Notes: generated by a model not told the origin, from the sequence alone. DNA of 55,911 bases from Bacillus sp. RO2 (GCF_012911845.1 NZ_JAAXCU010000017.1:1-55911), one strand, 5' to 3'. Positions 7,828 through 17,224 are shown, counted from the first letter of the stretch. Numbers and translations are program-made.

Positions 7828-9042
7828 ATGATGAAAAAAATGATTAGTGGTCTGGTGGCTGCAGTCGGAATTTTCGTGTTGGGTGGAACACTTGTTCAAG
7901 CAGAAGGAGAAGAGGTACTACAAACTGCGCAACATGCAACAAAAAAGGTAGAAATAGAGACTCGCGAGCTACCTATTTCAATTGCTAGATTTGCATTTGA
8001 CTCTGGTTATACATTCACCTATCCAGATGCAGTTAGAGGGATCTATGTAACAGGTCACTCTGCAGGTGGAGAAAGATTTCCACGTTTACTCGACCTTCTA
8101 AACAAGACAGATCTAAACGCAATGGTTATTGATATTAAAGATGATCATGGGTACCTGACTTACATACCGGAGGAAAAAGATTCACCATTCATGGATATTG
8201 CACAACCTTATATTAAGGATCCGAAAAAAATGATGGAAACCTTGGAGGAAAATGAAGTATATCCAATTGGTAGAATCGTAGTTTTCAAGGATACTGTGCT
8301 AGCGAAGAAACGTCCTGATTTATCTTTTCAGGAAAACGGCAAAGTATGGGTGAACGGCCGTGAAGAGGCGTTCGTTAGTCCTTTCCTAAAAGAAGTGTGG
8401 GATTACAATATTGATATTGCGATTGAAGCGGCAAAAATGGGATTTCAGGAAATACAGTTTGACTATGTCAGGTTCCCGGAAGGTTTTGAAAAGAGAGATA
8501 CAACTCTTGAATATACTTATGGCGAGTACAAGGACTTGGAATTGGACAATGTGCAAAAGCGGGTTGAAGCGGTGACAGATTTCGTAGCGTATGCACGTGA
8601 GAGATTAGAACCTTACAATGTTCAAGTGTCCGTGGATATCTTTGGTTATACGGCGACGTTGCCGGAAGCACCTGGAATCGGTCAGAATTTCAGTCGGATT
8701 TCAGAACATGTGGATGTGATCTCATCCATGATTTATCCAAGTCACTGGACAGCGTATTTTGGAATTGCAAAACCAGATACAGAACCTTACAAGCTGATTG
8801 ATGCGTATTCGAAGCTTGAAAATGACAAGCTGGATAAACTGGAAAACAGACCTGTTTCAAGACCATGGATTCAGGACTTTACCGCAACTTGGCTTGGGGC
8901 AGGAAATTATATTCCATATGGCCCAAAAGAAGTAGAAGATCAAATACGGGCTTTAAACGAAAATGGAATTAAAGAGTATTTGATTTGGAATGCAGGTAAC
9001 AGCTATACAGAAGGTCTTGATTTTACCCCGTTAAATGACTAA
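7828..9042 (+). CDS. Secreted putative glycoside hydrolase (DUF4015 type)
   Basis: 404 residues. N-terminal signal peptide (about 1-26, ending LVQA). The mature part starts with the family pattern GIYVTGHSAGG followed by NAMVIDIKDDHGYLTY, then IQFDYVRFPEG and VSVDIFGYT, which fit a TIM-barrel of the DUF4015/PF13200 group ('putative glycoside hydrolase'). Conserved acids in KDD and FDYVRFPE could be catalytic (inference). Probably acts outside the cell or at the wall; the substrate is unknown. Two adjacent ATG codons (7828, 7831). Monocistronic, with its own terminator. Confidence 0.85.
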   Translation: MMKKMISGLVAAVGIFVLGGTLVQAEGEEVLQTAQHATKKVEIETRELPISIARFAFDSGYTFTYPDAVRGIYVTGHSAGGERFPRLLDLLNKTDLNAMVIDIKDDHGYLTYIPEEKDSPFMDIAQPYIKDPKKMMETLEENEVYPIGRIVVFKDTVLAKKRPDLSFQENGKVWVNGREEAFVSPFLKEVWDYNIDIAIEAAKMGFQEIQFDYVRFPEGFEKRDTTLEYTYGEYKDLELDNVQKRVEAVTDFVAYARERLEPYNVQVSVDIFGYTATLPEAPGIGQNFSRISEHVDVISSMIYPSHWTAYFGIAKPDTEPYKLIDAYSKLENDKLDKLENRPVSRPWIQDFTATWLGAGNYIPYGPKEVEDQIRALNENGIKEYLIWNAGNSYTEGLDFTPLND

Positions 9043-9057
9043 GAAAAATGACTAAGA

Positions 9058-9092
9058 AAAAAGCTGCCAATCATCTGGCAGCTTTTTTTATT
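9058..9092. terminator. Bidirectional terminator
   Basis: AAGCTGCCA / TGGCAGCTT stem with six-base loop, A-run before and T-run after, between convergent genes ending at 9042 and 9088. Confidence 0.9.
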
Positions 9093-9282
9093 TCTTTTTC
9101 CCTCCACCAACACTTTTCCAACCAGCCTGCATGCTAGTAGACTTATCAAAGCTTTCAGAGCCCTTTTTACCGCCAAAAAGCTTTTCCCCGATACCATTTG
9201 TAAGCACGCCCATAACAGCGGTAATACCGATCACCAATATAGCCACGATGGTAAAATCCATGAAATATTCAATCAATACCAT
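9088..9282 (-). CDS. Small single-span membrane protein, unknown
   Basis: 64 residues from ATG 9282 (MVLIEYF), chosen over upstream in-frame starts because AAAGGGGATGT sits just before it. One hydrophobic helix (about 8-30) is followed by a Lys/Gly-rich cytoplasmic tail ending GGGKKK. I recognise no family. It is convergent with the glycosidase gene and shares its terminator. Confidence 0.65.
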   Translation of the reverse strand: MVLIEYFMDFTIVAILVIGITAVMGVLTNGIGEKLFGGKKGSESFDKSTSMQAGWKSVGGGKKK

Positions 9283-9396
9283 ACATCCCCTTTGTCTTAT
9301 GTAATCGTATACAAAAAACAACCTTACTCTTATTGTATGTTATGTTTAAGAGAAAAGGAAGAGGGTATATTAACACTGAAGTCTGTTCAAGTTTGT

Positions 9397-9402
9397 TATA
9401 CT
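9397..9402 (+). promoter_or_regulatory. Extended -10 promoter element before yjbC
   Basis: TGTTATACT (TGn plus TATACT) 46 bp before the yjbC start. The -35 is weak, consistent with an extended -10 promoter. Confidence 0.5.
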
Positions 9403-9447
9403 TAAAGTGTACATAGAGAAATAACGAAAGGGGAGTCTTTTTACAGA

Positions 9448-10023
9448 ATGAATTGGTATGAGAAATTAAATCAGTATTTTCCAGTAGAAGAAATGAAATC
9501 GAGGGAACATATGGAGCTTCTTTTAAAAGAGAGAGGGGACATATATCATAAAGATGAGGGAGAGCATCATGTACTGATGTATGTGGAGCTTGATAACTTC
9601 CTCTTCATTGACTACTTGTTTGTTTCAAAAGATGCCAGAGGAATGGGTCTTGGGCATAAGCTCTTAGATAAAATGAAGGAAAAAGGGAAGCCGATTATTT
9701 TAGAAGTCGAGCCTGTTGATTACGAAGATACAGATACAGAGAAAAGACTTCGTTTCTATAAAAGAGAAGGCTTTGAACACGCTTCATCTATCGGCTATAG
9801 ACGTCGTTCTCTTGCAACAAATGAAGTGAATGCGATGGAAATCCTGTATTGGTCACCTACGGATGCAAGCGAAGAAGTCATCTACGAGGGAATGAAAGCT
9901 ACATACGAGCAAATTCATACGTATAAAGATAAAGAATTGTACGGTCAATCTTATGATAAAGTTGACAATGTACTTACTTATGATGAAGATGATGATAATG
10001 AAGATATTTTGTCAAAATTATAA
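9448..10023 (+). CDS. yjbC: GNAT-family N-acetyltransferase YjbC
   Basis: 191 residues. A GNAT core spans about 40-115, with acetyl-CoA-loop-like KDARGMGLGHKLLD (Q/RxxGxG/A type) and a later FYKREGFEH strand-helix. The C-terminus is very acidic (DEDDDNEDI). In B. subtilis yjbC lies directly upstream of spx and is co-transcribed with it. Here a three-gene efflux operon and a dispersed repeat separate them, and a terminator follows yjbC, so co-transcription is broken. Substrate unknown. Confidence 0.85.
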   Translation: MNWYEKLNQYFPVEEMKSREHMELLLKERGDIYHKDEGEHHVLMYVELDNFLFIDYLFVSKDARGMGLGHKLLDKMKEKGKPIILEVEPVDYEDTDTEKRLRFYKREGFEHASSIGYRRRSLATNEVNAMEILYWSPTDASEEVIYEGMKATYEQIHTYKDKELYGQSYDKVDNVLTYDEDDDNEDILSKL

Positions 10024-10030
10024 TGAATAA

Positions 10031-10082
10031 GAAAATCCCCTGGAAATAATAAGCTGCAAGCTTTATTTTCGGGGGATTTTTA
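10031..10082. terminator. Terminator between yjbC and the SGNH gene
   Basis: Long stem AAAATCCCC / GGGGGATTTTT enclosing an inner AATAAAGC-like arm pair; T-run on the plus strand and A-run for the minus strand. It serves both convergent genes. Confidence 0.85.
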
Positions 10083-10084
10083 TA

Positions 10085-10816
10085 TCACTCTATATTTTTC
10101 TCATATGCATTCTTCATCAAGCCTACAATCTTGGAATATCCCTTATCATTAGGATGTATATCGTCCTCCGAGATGTGCGTCCATTCCAATGCTTTTCCCT
10201 CAAAAGCTTCATAAGGGTCAATCACCAGTGTTTTAGGCTCATCTCCATACTCCTTTATAAAGGCATTAAATAATGGGGCATACTTCGCTCCAAGGTCCGT
10301 CCATTCATGACTTTCTGGATAGGGATTATAGAGTCCTAAAAGAATGATAATAGCATCAGGATTCAGTTCACGCAACAACTTATAGGTCTCCTGATATGTT
10401 CTCTTCAAAATCTCCAAACGAATATTAAGTGCTGACTCATCTTCGCCCTCTGGTACGGAGCGAATGGTTTGCAAGAAATCGTTGCCTCCGATGGAAACAG
10501 AAATAACTCCAGCTGTCTTTAAGCGATTTTGCAAAGCCTCATCTGCAGTCAGCAATGCCAACAAGCCAGAGGAGGAAAGACCTGGTATACCATAATTCTC
10601 TACCATAACATTGTTTTCTTGACGTAAATACTTCGTAAATTGAGGTACAAAGCCGTAAATGCGTAAATAGTTTTCTTCAGACGATCCCAGGCCTGCAGTT
10701 AATGAATCTCCAATGGCTATATAGGTAATGTCACCTGGAGATTCAGCAGTTGCAGGAGGATAAATAACAAAACTTGAAACAACCAGTATTACAACGAAAA
10801 CCCATTTTTTCAGCAT
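10085..10816 (-). CDS. Secreted SGNH/GDSL hydrolase
   Basis: 243 residues from ATG 10816, with GGAGG nine bases upstream. Signal peptide (about 1-24). SGNH blocks: GDSLTAG (catalytic Ser38), GxxS region 'YGIPGLSSSG', SIGGNDF (block III) and the Asp-His pair in DDIHPND near the C-terminus. Likely an extracytoplasmic esterase/lipase-like enzyme. Last gene of the minus-strand efflux operon: an upstream in-frame start would overlap the pump stop codon, and the gap is only 25 bp. Its link to efflux is unknown. Confidence 0.88.
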   Translation of the reverse strand: MLKKWVFVVILVVSSFVIYPPATAESPGDITYIAIGDSLTAGLGSSEENYLRIYGFVPQFTKYLRQENNVMVENYGIPGLSSSGLLALLTADEALQNRLKTAGVISVSIGGNDFLQTIRSVPEGEDESALNIRLEILKRTYQETYKLLRELNPDAIIILLGLYNPYPESHEWTDLGAKYAPLFNAFIKEYGDEPKTLVIDPYEAFEGKALEWTHISEDDIHPNDKGYSKIVGLMKNAYEKNIE

Positions 10817-10841
10817 GTTAATCATCCTCCCGCAAATTTTT

Positions 10842-13800
10842 TCAAACATCTAGTTTCTCTAATTTTTTCAGCTTTCTTTTTTCCTTAAACTTATCAAACA
10901 AATAGTAAACAACCGGTATTAAAATTAGCGTTATGATGGTTGCAAAACTTAGACCGAACACAATTACGATTGCCATCGGCTGCTGGATTTCCATCCCTTC
11001 TCCAAAGCCCAAGGTTAATGGAATCAAGCCTAAAATGGTCGTAAGAGCCGTCATGAAAATTGGACGCAAACGAGTTGGACCTGCTATAAGAATAGCTTCC
11101 CAGGTTGTTTTGCCTTCGCGTTTCATCATATTTACATAGTCGACAAACACGATGGCGTTATTGACTACTATCCCTGTCAGTATCAGCATTCCTACAAGGG
11201 AACCGACGCCTAGTGGTTGCCCGGTGACGAGCAGGCCAGTGATGATTCCAATGATTGTCAGAGGCACGCTGAACATAATGATAAATGGATAAAAATAAGA
11301 CTCAAACTGTCCGGCCATGACCATGTAGACAAGTACAACAGCAAGTGCCAGAGCTCCACCAAGCTTGAAAAAGGCGTCATTCATCTGTTCATCCTGTCCA
11401 CCAATTGTTATTTTATATTGATTATTTGGAATGTAGATGTTTTCTTTGAGTGTTTGTTCCACATCATCAATGACGCTTCCAAGATCGCGGTTCACAATGT
11501 CAGCATTAACTGTAATTTCACGGTTTCTGTCTGTACGGGTAATCTGGCTTGGGCCTTGCCCTCTCTCAACGCTTGCTACCGCTTGAAGCGGAATATTTTC
11601 ACCTGTTGGTGTATTAATCAATAATTTCTCCAAGTCTTGAATGGAAGCGGTATACGTATCCTCAATGGTTAAACGTATATCAAGTTCAGCACCGTCACGT
11701 GCCATTCTGGATGCGACAAGTCCTTTTGTCGCATTAGAAACGGCAGAAGCAATCTGTGCACTGCCAATCCCAAACTGGCTTGCCTTGACTCTATCGATAT
11801 CTACCACAATTTCCGGATTTCCTTCTGTATAGTTAGAGGACGGTTCCCTGATTCCATCAATCTCTGAAAGAAGTTCAACTGTCTCATCCGCCATTGCTTT
11901 CAGCGTGGTCAAGTCAGGCCCTGTTATACTTAAGGATACAGGATTTTGAGAGAACCCTGAATCTCCTGAAGAAAGGGAGATCTCAGCACCAGGAATATTC
12001 TCAAGTTTTTGCCTTATTTCGTCACCAACGAGTTTGTCCGACCGGCTCCGTTCCGTAACTGGTGTCAAAAGGATGCTGTAGTTTGCCCGGTTGGTCTGGG
12101 TACCAGCTGAAACTGAGAAGTTGTCTGTGCCTCCGACTGTAACAAACGCCAAGTCAATTTCATTAACATCAGCCAAACGTGCGTCTATATCTTCCATCAC
12201 GTCATATGTAGCGTCGAGTGAGCTCCCGTCAGGTAAGCGTACCGTCATGGAAATGAAACTTTGGTCTTGCTGAGGCAAAAACTCCTTCCCAATAAAAGGG
12301 ATTCCAATTAATGAAATTAAAAACAGGATAACGATGGAGGTAACGGTCTTTTTGGGGTTTCTCAACACTTTTTCCAAGATAGAACGGTACCAATTAGTGA
12401 ATCCAATAAACCTCTCTTCAAAGCGAGATGTGTTTGTATTCACTTTTAAAAGTAGAGACGAGAATAACGGCACAATGATTAACGCTGTAAACAAAGAAGC
12501 TAGTAACGAGAAAGATACGACAAGTGCGAGTGGCTTAAATAATTGCGCAGCCAGTCCGTCCACAAATACAATAGGTAAGAAAACAATGACGGTGGTCAAA
12601 GTAGAAGCGATGATGGCAGGGCCGACCTCGCTAGTTCCTTCTATGGCCGCATCTTTCATGGAATATCCTTTTTGTCTTAAACGATAAATATTTTCCAAAA
12701 TAACAATGGCGTTGTCGACCATCATCCCAATTCCAAGCGCAAGTCCCCCTAGTGTCAGTAGGTTCAACGTTTGGCCGCTAAAGTACATAAAAATAAAGGT
12801 GGCCACAATGGAAACGGGAATGGAAAATAAAATGATTAAGGTACTGCGTATATTTCGTAAAAAGAAGAACAGTACAAGTGCAGCTAACAAACTACCAGCA
12901 ATCATGTTGGTTGTCACGGCTCTAATAGATTGTTCAATAAATTGACTTTGGTCGAATATCGGTTTTATTTCTACCCCTTCAGGCAGGTTGCTTCTAATTT
13001 CCTCTAGCTTTTCTTCAATATTGTTGGCAACGGTAACCGTATTGCTGCCAGACTGCTTCAATATGGACATTCCTACTGCAGGTTCTCCATTCAAGTAGCT
13101 GAGCTGCGTTGTCGGTTGAAGAGTTTCTTTCACTTCACCGAGCTGATCTAACTGAATGACTCCTTTTGGAGTAGGGATGGGGAGCGTCTGTATGTCATAA
13201 ATGGACGCATATTCTCCAGTAATCCTTATTGGCAGGTTTTGATTTTGATCTGTCAGAGAGCCGCCAGGAAGGTTTAAATTTTCGGCTGCAATAATCTGTT
13301 GTAATTGATCAATTGATACATCAAAGGAAGAAAGCGCATTAGGATCCAATGTTATTCTTACTTCGTTTTCAGCTCCGCCCTCCACTGAAATGGACGCGAT
13401 TCCGTCTACACTACTTAATTGAGGTTCAATATCTTGTTCCGCCAACTGCTTTGCCTTGGTCATTTCTCCAGAAGGATCTGTAATGGCTAGTTGAACGATG
13501 GGAAGATCACTTGGGTTAAAGCGGAGAACCCTCGGTAGATTAGCACCAGAAGGGAGAAAGTCTCGTACCGAATCAATACGCTCCCTCATATCCAAGGAGG
13601 CAAAATCCATATTCGTTCCCCAGGTGAAAGACACGAGAACCAGCGAGCCTCCTGTTCGTGAAATGGAGGTCACTGACTCCACATTCGGCAATGTGCTCAT
13701 TGCATCCTCAAGCGGAGAAGATATCAGGTTCTCTATCTCTTCAGGACCTGCGCCCTCATAGGTGGTGGTTACCGCTACGATTGGAAAAGTTAATTCAGGA

Positions 13801-13910
13801 AACAAGTCCACCGGCATTCCGCGCATACTGACGGCACCTAGTATTAACATAAGTATGATCACCATTGACATCGCAATGGGACGTAAGACAGAAAGCTTAG
13901 CAATTTTCAT
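10842..13910 (-). CDS. RND efflux transporter permease (HAE1/SwrC-like)
   Basis: 1022 residues, full length for the AcrB/SwrC class. N-terminal helix, periplasmic-type porter loops at about 35-330 and 550-850, and two six-helix bundles. TM4 motif GGLALGIGMMVDNAIVILEN contains the proton-relay Asp pair region. Closest in concept to B. subtilis SwrC (YerP), a Gram-positive RND pump exporting surfactin-like amphiphiles; the substrate here is not determinable. Nine bp downstream of the adaptor gene in one operon. Confidence 0.93.
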   Translation of the reverse strand: MKIAKLSVLRPIAMSMVIILMLILGAVSMRGMPVDLFPELTFPIVAVTTTYEGAGPEEIENLISSPLEDAMSTLPNVESVTSISRTGGSLVLVSFTWGTNMDFASLDMRERIDSVRDFLPSGANLPRVLRFNPSDLPIVQLAITDPSGEMTKAKQLAEQDIEPQLSSVDGIASISVEGGAENEVRITLDPNALSSFDVSIDQLQQIIAAENLNLPGGSLTDQNQNLPIRITGEYASIYDIQTLPIPTPKGVIQLDQLGEVKETLQPTTQLSYLNGEPAVGMSILKQSGSNTVTVANNIEEKLEEIRSNLPEGVEIKPIFDQSQFIEQSIRAVTTNMIAGSLLAALVLFFFLRNIRSTLIILFSIPVSIVATFIFMYFSGQTLNLLTLGGLALGIGMMVDNAIVILENIYRLRQKGYSMKDAAIEGTSEVGPAIIASTLTTVIVFLPIVFVDGLAAQLFKPLALVVSFSLLASLFTALIIVPLFSSLLLKVNTNTSRFEERFIGFTNWYRSILEKVLRNPKKTVTSIVILFLISLIGIPFIGKEFLPQQDQSFISMTVRLPDGSSLDATYDVMEDIDARLADVNEIDLAFVTVGGTDNFSVSAGTQTNRANYSILLTPVTERSRSDKLVGDEIRQKLENIPGAEISLSSGDSGFSQNPVSLSITGPDLTTLKAMADETVELLSEIDGIREPSSNYTEGNPEIVVDIDRVKASQFGIGSAQIASAVSNATKGLVASRMARDGAELDIRLTIEDTYTASIQDLEKLLINTPTGENIPLQAVASVERGQGPSQITRTDRNREITVNADIVNRDLGSVIDDVEQTLKENIYIPNNQYKITIGGQDEQMNDAFFKLGGALALAVVLVYMVMAGQFESYFYPFIIMFSVPLTIIGIITGLLVTGQPLGVGSLVGMLILTGIVVNNAIVFVDYVNMMKREGKTTWEAILIAGPTRLRPIFMTALTTILGLIPLTLGFGEGMEIQQPMAIVIVFGLSFATIITLILIPVVYYLFDKFKEKRKLKKLEKLDV

Positions 13911-13919
13911 CTAATAGGT

Positions 13920-15140
13920 TCACTCACTTTGTTCTGTTATTTCTGCACCGTCTTTTAATCTTTCTTTTCCGTTTACGGCTACTTTCTGGCCTTTAGTAAC
14001 TCCTTTAAGAATCTGGATAAATTCATTGTCACGGAACCCGGTTTCAACATCCTGTCTCACCGCTTTATTCTCTTCAATGACATAAACATAAGGATTTTCT
14101 TCTTCATATAATATAGCGTCCATAGGTACAACAGTTTGGGCTTCCAGGTTATCCACAGCGACATATGCAGTTGCTCTCATACCGCCTTTAATGACTAACT
14201 CTGAATTGCTTACTGGAATGGTGACAGAAAACATATTTGTCTGCTGGTTAACTGTAGGGGACACGGTTTCTATTTTGGATTCGAATGAATCTGACAATCC
14301 TTCAAAGGAAATCGTAGCATCTTGCCCAGCTTTTAGTTTACTTACTTGATAACTGTTCACTTGGAAAGTTGCTGCTATGTTATCTAATTGAATGATCGTT
14401 CCGATTGGAACATTGGGTGTCGCGATTCCATCATTTACAACATTCAATTCAGAAACAATACCGTCAATCGGGCTAGTAATCGAAGTGGCATCAGCCATTT
14501 GCTGTGCTTGCTTCAGCCCCTGTCTAGCCTGATTTAATTGAGCTTCCATTTCCATGGTATTGAAGGTAGGCATCTGTTGGATTTGGCTGGCAGCTGTAGC
14601 AAGCTGGGCCTGTTTAACCATTACATCTACCGTGCTTTGTACCAAATCAAGCGAAGTAACAGCCCCTGTGTCAACGCCATCCAAAAGAGCTTGAGATTTT
14701 TCTAAACTTTGGTTTAATTCTTCCTGTAACTTGGGTATATCAGAAAGAGAGGCCTGACTTTCAGCTGCCTCTTGCATTTCTTTCATTTTTGAAAGGGCAT
14801 TTTCTAGCTCGGTAACTGCACTCTGAGCTTGAACTACCTGCTCGGTTGCAGCTTCAGAATCCAAAGAAACAATTAAATCGCCCTTTTTCACTATATCACC
14901 AATTTTTACATGAACAGATTCAACGGTTAGGGGGGAGGTAGTTAGGAGTGGTACTTGTGTTTCAGGTACAGCCAGTCCGACCAATTCAATCGTGTTGCTG
15001 ATATTTTTCTCTGCAACTGCAGCGACGGTTACTGGGATCTTATTGGACTCTGTATTCTGACTTGTAATCTCTTTTTGACTGCAAGCGGTTGAAATTAATA
15101 GTACGAACATGGCAGGAAGCAGCCAATATTTTTTCAACAT
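13920..15140 (-). CDS. RND efflux membrane-fusion adaptor (lipoprotein)
   Basis: 406 residues. Lipobox S-T-A-C (Cys20). Lipoyl/barrel-sandwich halves are visible as GDIVKKGDLIVSLDSE and ITSPIDGIVSELNVVNDGI, separated by a coiled-coil hairpin (about 95-215). A beta-barrel and a C-terminal MP domain end in GLKDG-type 'ERLKDGAEI'. It couples the RND pump to the cell exterior. First gene of the operon; RBS GAGGTGATATATG. The operon sits between yjbC and spx, where B. subtilis has nothing comparable, so it is probably an insertion. Confidence 0.92.
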   Translation of the reverse strand: MLKKYWLLPAMFVLLISTACSQKEITSQNTESNKIPVTVAAVAEKNISNTIELVGLAVPETQVPLLTTSPLTVESVHVKIGDIVKKGDLIVSLDSEAATEQVVQAQSAVTELENALSKMKEMQEAAESQASLSDIPKLQEELNQSLEKSQALLDGVDTGAVTSLDLVQSTVDVMVKQAQLATAASQIQQMPTFNTMEMEAQLNQARQGLKQAQQMADATSITSPIDGIVSELNVVNDGIATPNVPIGTIIQLDNIAATFQVNSYQVSKLKAGQDATISFEGLSDSFESKIETVSPTVNQQTNMFSVTIPVSNSELVIKGGMRATAYVAVDNLEAQTVVPMDAILYEEENPYVYVIEENKAVRQDVETGFRDNEFIQILKGVTKGQKVAVNGKERLKDGAEITEQSE

Positions 15141-15365
15141 ATATCACCTCATACTTATCTTGTCTAATTATAAAACTAACATGTATTACAAACCCTTACA
15201 AATCCTAACTATCGAAGGGCTATGGAATCCATATATTTGTTACTACTTTGTGAACAAATGAAAAATAATGAGAACTAATTTCAATAATATGAAACCTTCT
15301 AGGACAACCAAACGTCTGAATAAATGTAAGCCAAAACTAAAGTAAACAATTGGTCCTTCAAATTC

Positions 15366-15498
15366 CCCCTTTAGATTGGAGTGCAAGGTGTGAGACTCCT
15401 GAGGGAGATAGCGGTAGCATGAGACCCCGCAGGCGAAGCCGAGGAGGCTCAAGCACCGCCCCTAGGCAAGCGAACACCTGGAACGGAAATCTAAAGGG
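15366..15498 (+). repeat. Dispersed structured repeat, copy 3
   Basis: Complete short-form copy. Its ends form CCCTTTAGATT (15366-15376) / AATCTAAAGGG (15488-15498), a stem different in sequence from other copies (GCTGTTGATT/AATCAACAGC and so on) but still paired. It lies in the gap between the efflux operon and spx. The rest of 15141-15365 shows only an RBS/promoter-like AT-rich stretch for the adaptor gene. Confidence 0.88.
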
Positions 15499-15538
15499 AG
15501 TAAATGCGAGTAAAATTTGAACATGCTGTGACAACTTG

Positions 15539-15586
15539 TCCGACTTTAAAAATACTATACCTTTTTAGTCGGAAATCGTGTATAAT
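15539..15586 (+). promoter_or_regulatory. Putative spx promoter with upstream dyad
   Basis: TCCGACT (15539-15545) and AGTCGGA (15567-15573) form a dyad that also includes AAAAA/TTTTT inner arms. TATAAT follows at 15581-15586, about 110 bp before spx, with no clear -35. The dyad could be an operator (spx promoters in B. subtilis are under PerR and YodB control) or a small hairpin; its identity is not established. Confidence 0.45.
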
Positions 15587-15697
15587 AATCAATAGAGATT
15601 ACTTATTTAGAGTAATTTCAAATTGAGAGCGATTCACAATTAGAAACGTTCAGCATGTTCTTTCGAATAATACTAGATAAAAAGGAGAGGAAAGTTC

Positions 15698-16096
15698 ATG
15701 GTAACCCTATATACATCTCCAAGTTGTACTTCTTGTCGTAAAGCAAAACATTGGTTAGAAGAACATAACATTCCATATACAGAAAGAAATATTTTCTCTG
15801 AGTCTTTATCCATTGATGAGATCAAAGAAATTTTAAGAATGACGGAAGACGGAACAGATGAAATCATCTCAACCAGATCAAAAATCTTCCAAAAACTGAA
15901 TATAAATGTAGAAGCAATGCCGCTTCAAGAATTATATTCCGTTATTAAAGAACACCCTGGTCTGTTAAGAAGACCTATTATCATAGACGAAAAACGACTA
16001 CAAGTAGGGTACAACGAAGATGAGATTCGCCGTTTCTTACCAAGAAAAGTAAGAACCTTCCAATTAAGAGAAGCACAAAGATTAGTTAACGGCTAA
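15698..16096 (+). CDS. spx: Transcriptional regulator Spx (ArsC family)
   Basis: 132 residues. The N-terminal redox switch Cys10-x-x-Cys13 (PSCTSC) is intact. Also present: the ArsC-like fold, RSKIFQKL and the conserved [16 protein letters not shown] stretch. Spx binds the RNA polymerase alpha C-terminal domain and reprogrammes transcription during disulfide stress. It is degraded by ClpXP with the adaptor SpxH, encoded at 26031-26903 in this window. Strong RBS AAAGGAGAGG. Monocistronic here. Confidence 0.97.
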   Translation: MVTLYTSPSCTSCRKAKHWLEEHNIPYTERNIFSESLSIDEIKEILRMTEDGTDEIISTRSKIFQKLNINVEAMPLQELYSVIKEHPGLLRRPIIIDEKRLQVGYNEDEIRRFLPRKVRTFQLREAQRLVNG

Positions 16097-16104
16097 TAAT
16101 AATA

Positions 16105-16143
16105 AAAACTTCTACATGCATCATCGCATGTAGAAGTTTTTTT
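16105..16143 (+). terminator. spx terminator
   Basis: Perfect 14-bp stem AAACTTCTACATGC / GCATGTAGAAGTTT with loop ATCATC, followed by a T-run. Confidence 0.93.
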
Positions 16144-16181
16144 ATTCCTATTAGTTCCCTTGGACACCTTATTGATTGTAG

Positions 16182-16540
16182 TACCAGGTGTGAGACTCTG
16201 TAAGCGGAGCGAGGCCAATGATATTGAAATAATACTATGTAATTTCGAGCTGTGGATTGGAGCAAAAGGCGAAGACTCCTCGAAAATGCTACGCATTTTC
16301 TTCGTGCGATGTTTCGCTGCCGAAGCCTTCCTTGTCCTGAGGGAGATAGCGCTAGGTGGAGACCCCGCAGGCAAAGCCGAGGAGGCTCTCGTCAGCCCCT
16401 AGGAAAGCGCAGCCATTTGCGGAAATCCACAGCGGTGTCTAAATAATATCTTAATTCAAATACTTTATCAGTGGCCTTGGCTAAGCCGAGGAGGCTCAAG
16501 CCCTGTCCAATGGATAAGCGAACACCTGAAACGGAAATCA
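16182..16540 (+). repeat. Dispersed repeat cluster: long-form copy 4 (16249-16432) with flanking fragments
   Basis: The central copy runs from GCTGTGGATTGG to GGAAATCCACAGC with perfectly paired ends and carries the same 58-bp insertion as copy 1. Fragments of the same family lie on both sides: 16182-16214 (AGGTGTGAGACTC...) and 16470-16540 (CCGAGGAGGCTCAAGC ... ACGGAAATC). The pattern suggests a copy inserted into, or recombined with, an older one. It fills the spx-yjbE gap. Confidence 0.85.
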
Positions 16541-16561
16541 ATAAGTGTTAATGGAGCAACT

Positions 16562-17224
16562 TTAGCGTATTTTAAAAAACTGCTTTTTATACAGCCCTGT
16601 AAAAACTAACATACCTAGAATTAGCACATAAGGAAAAAACGTCTGCCACTCACCCTCAGGTAGCATAACAGCAACCCTAGGTTCAAAAATAATCATCTTT
16701 CCGGCCGTATAACACAATATGCTTGCTCCAAAATAGATAATTATAGGATATTTCTCCATTGCTACTAATATAATCTTACTCCCCCATATAATTATTGGTA
16801 TAGAAAAAACCAGACCAATGATCACCAAATAAAAATTACCATGTGCAGCACCTGCAACAGCCATTACATTATCTATTCCCATAACGATATCGGCAATCAC
16901 TATAGTTTTAATAGCAGCGCCAAGGGAGTGCCTGCCCTCAACAATCGTTTCATTTCCTTGATCAAGAATTAATTGTGCTGCTATATAAACCAGTAACACT
17001 CCACCTACAAATTGCAGGAATGGAATGGCTAAGAGGTAGACGGCACATATGGTAAGCAATATTCTACAAACAATAGCTAGAAGTGTACCAATTATGATTG
17101 CTTTGTTGCGGTGACGCTCAGGAAGATTGCGGCATGCCAGCGCTATTACTATAGCATTATCTCCGCCAAGCACTATATCAATGCCAATGATGAGTAGTAT
17201 GGAAGTTATCAATTCCAGCTCCAC
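16562..17224 (-). CDS. yjbE: TerC-family integral membrane protein YjbE
   Basis: 220 residues from GTG 17224 (RBS AAGGGGCG). About seven membrane helices with the two TerC signature acid motifs GGDNAIVIA (about residue 20) and GIDNVMAVA (about 115). TerC proteins of Bacillus are implicated in metal (manganese) export and metalation of secreted proteins (family knowledge); a specific role for this one is inference. Placement between spx and mecA matches B. subtilis yjbE. No yybP-ykoY riboswitch was seen upstream. Confidence 0.9.
   Translation of the reverse strand: MELELITSILLIIGIDIVLGGDNAIVIALACRNLPERHRNKAIIIGTLLAIVCRILLTICAVYLLAIPFLQFVGGVLLVYIAAQLILDQGNETIVEGRHSLGAAIKTIVIADIVMGIDNVMAVAGAAHGNFYLVIIGLVFSIPIIIWGSKIILVAMEKYPIIIYFGASILCYTAGKMIIFEPRVAVMLPEGEWQTFFPYVLILGMLVFTGLYKKQFFKIR

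Noticed and set aside
16160-16446. Frames of 64-80 codons on the plus strand
   Set aside because: They lie inside the dispersed repeat; similar frames occur in other copies (20272-20469) only because the DNA repeats.
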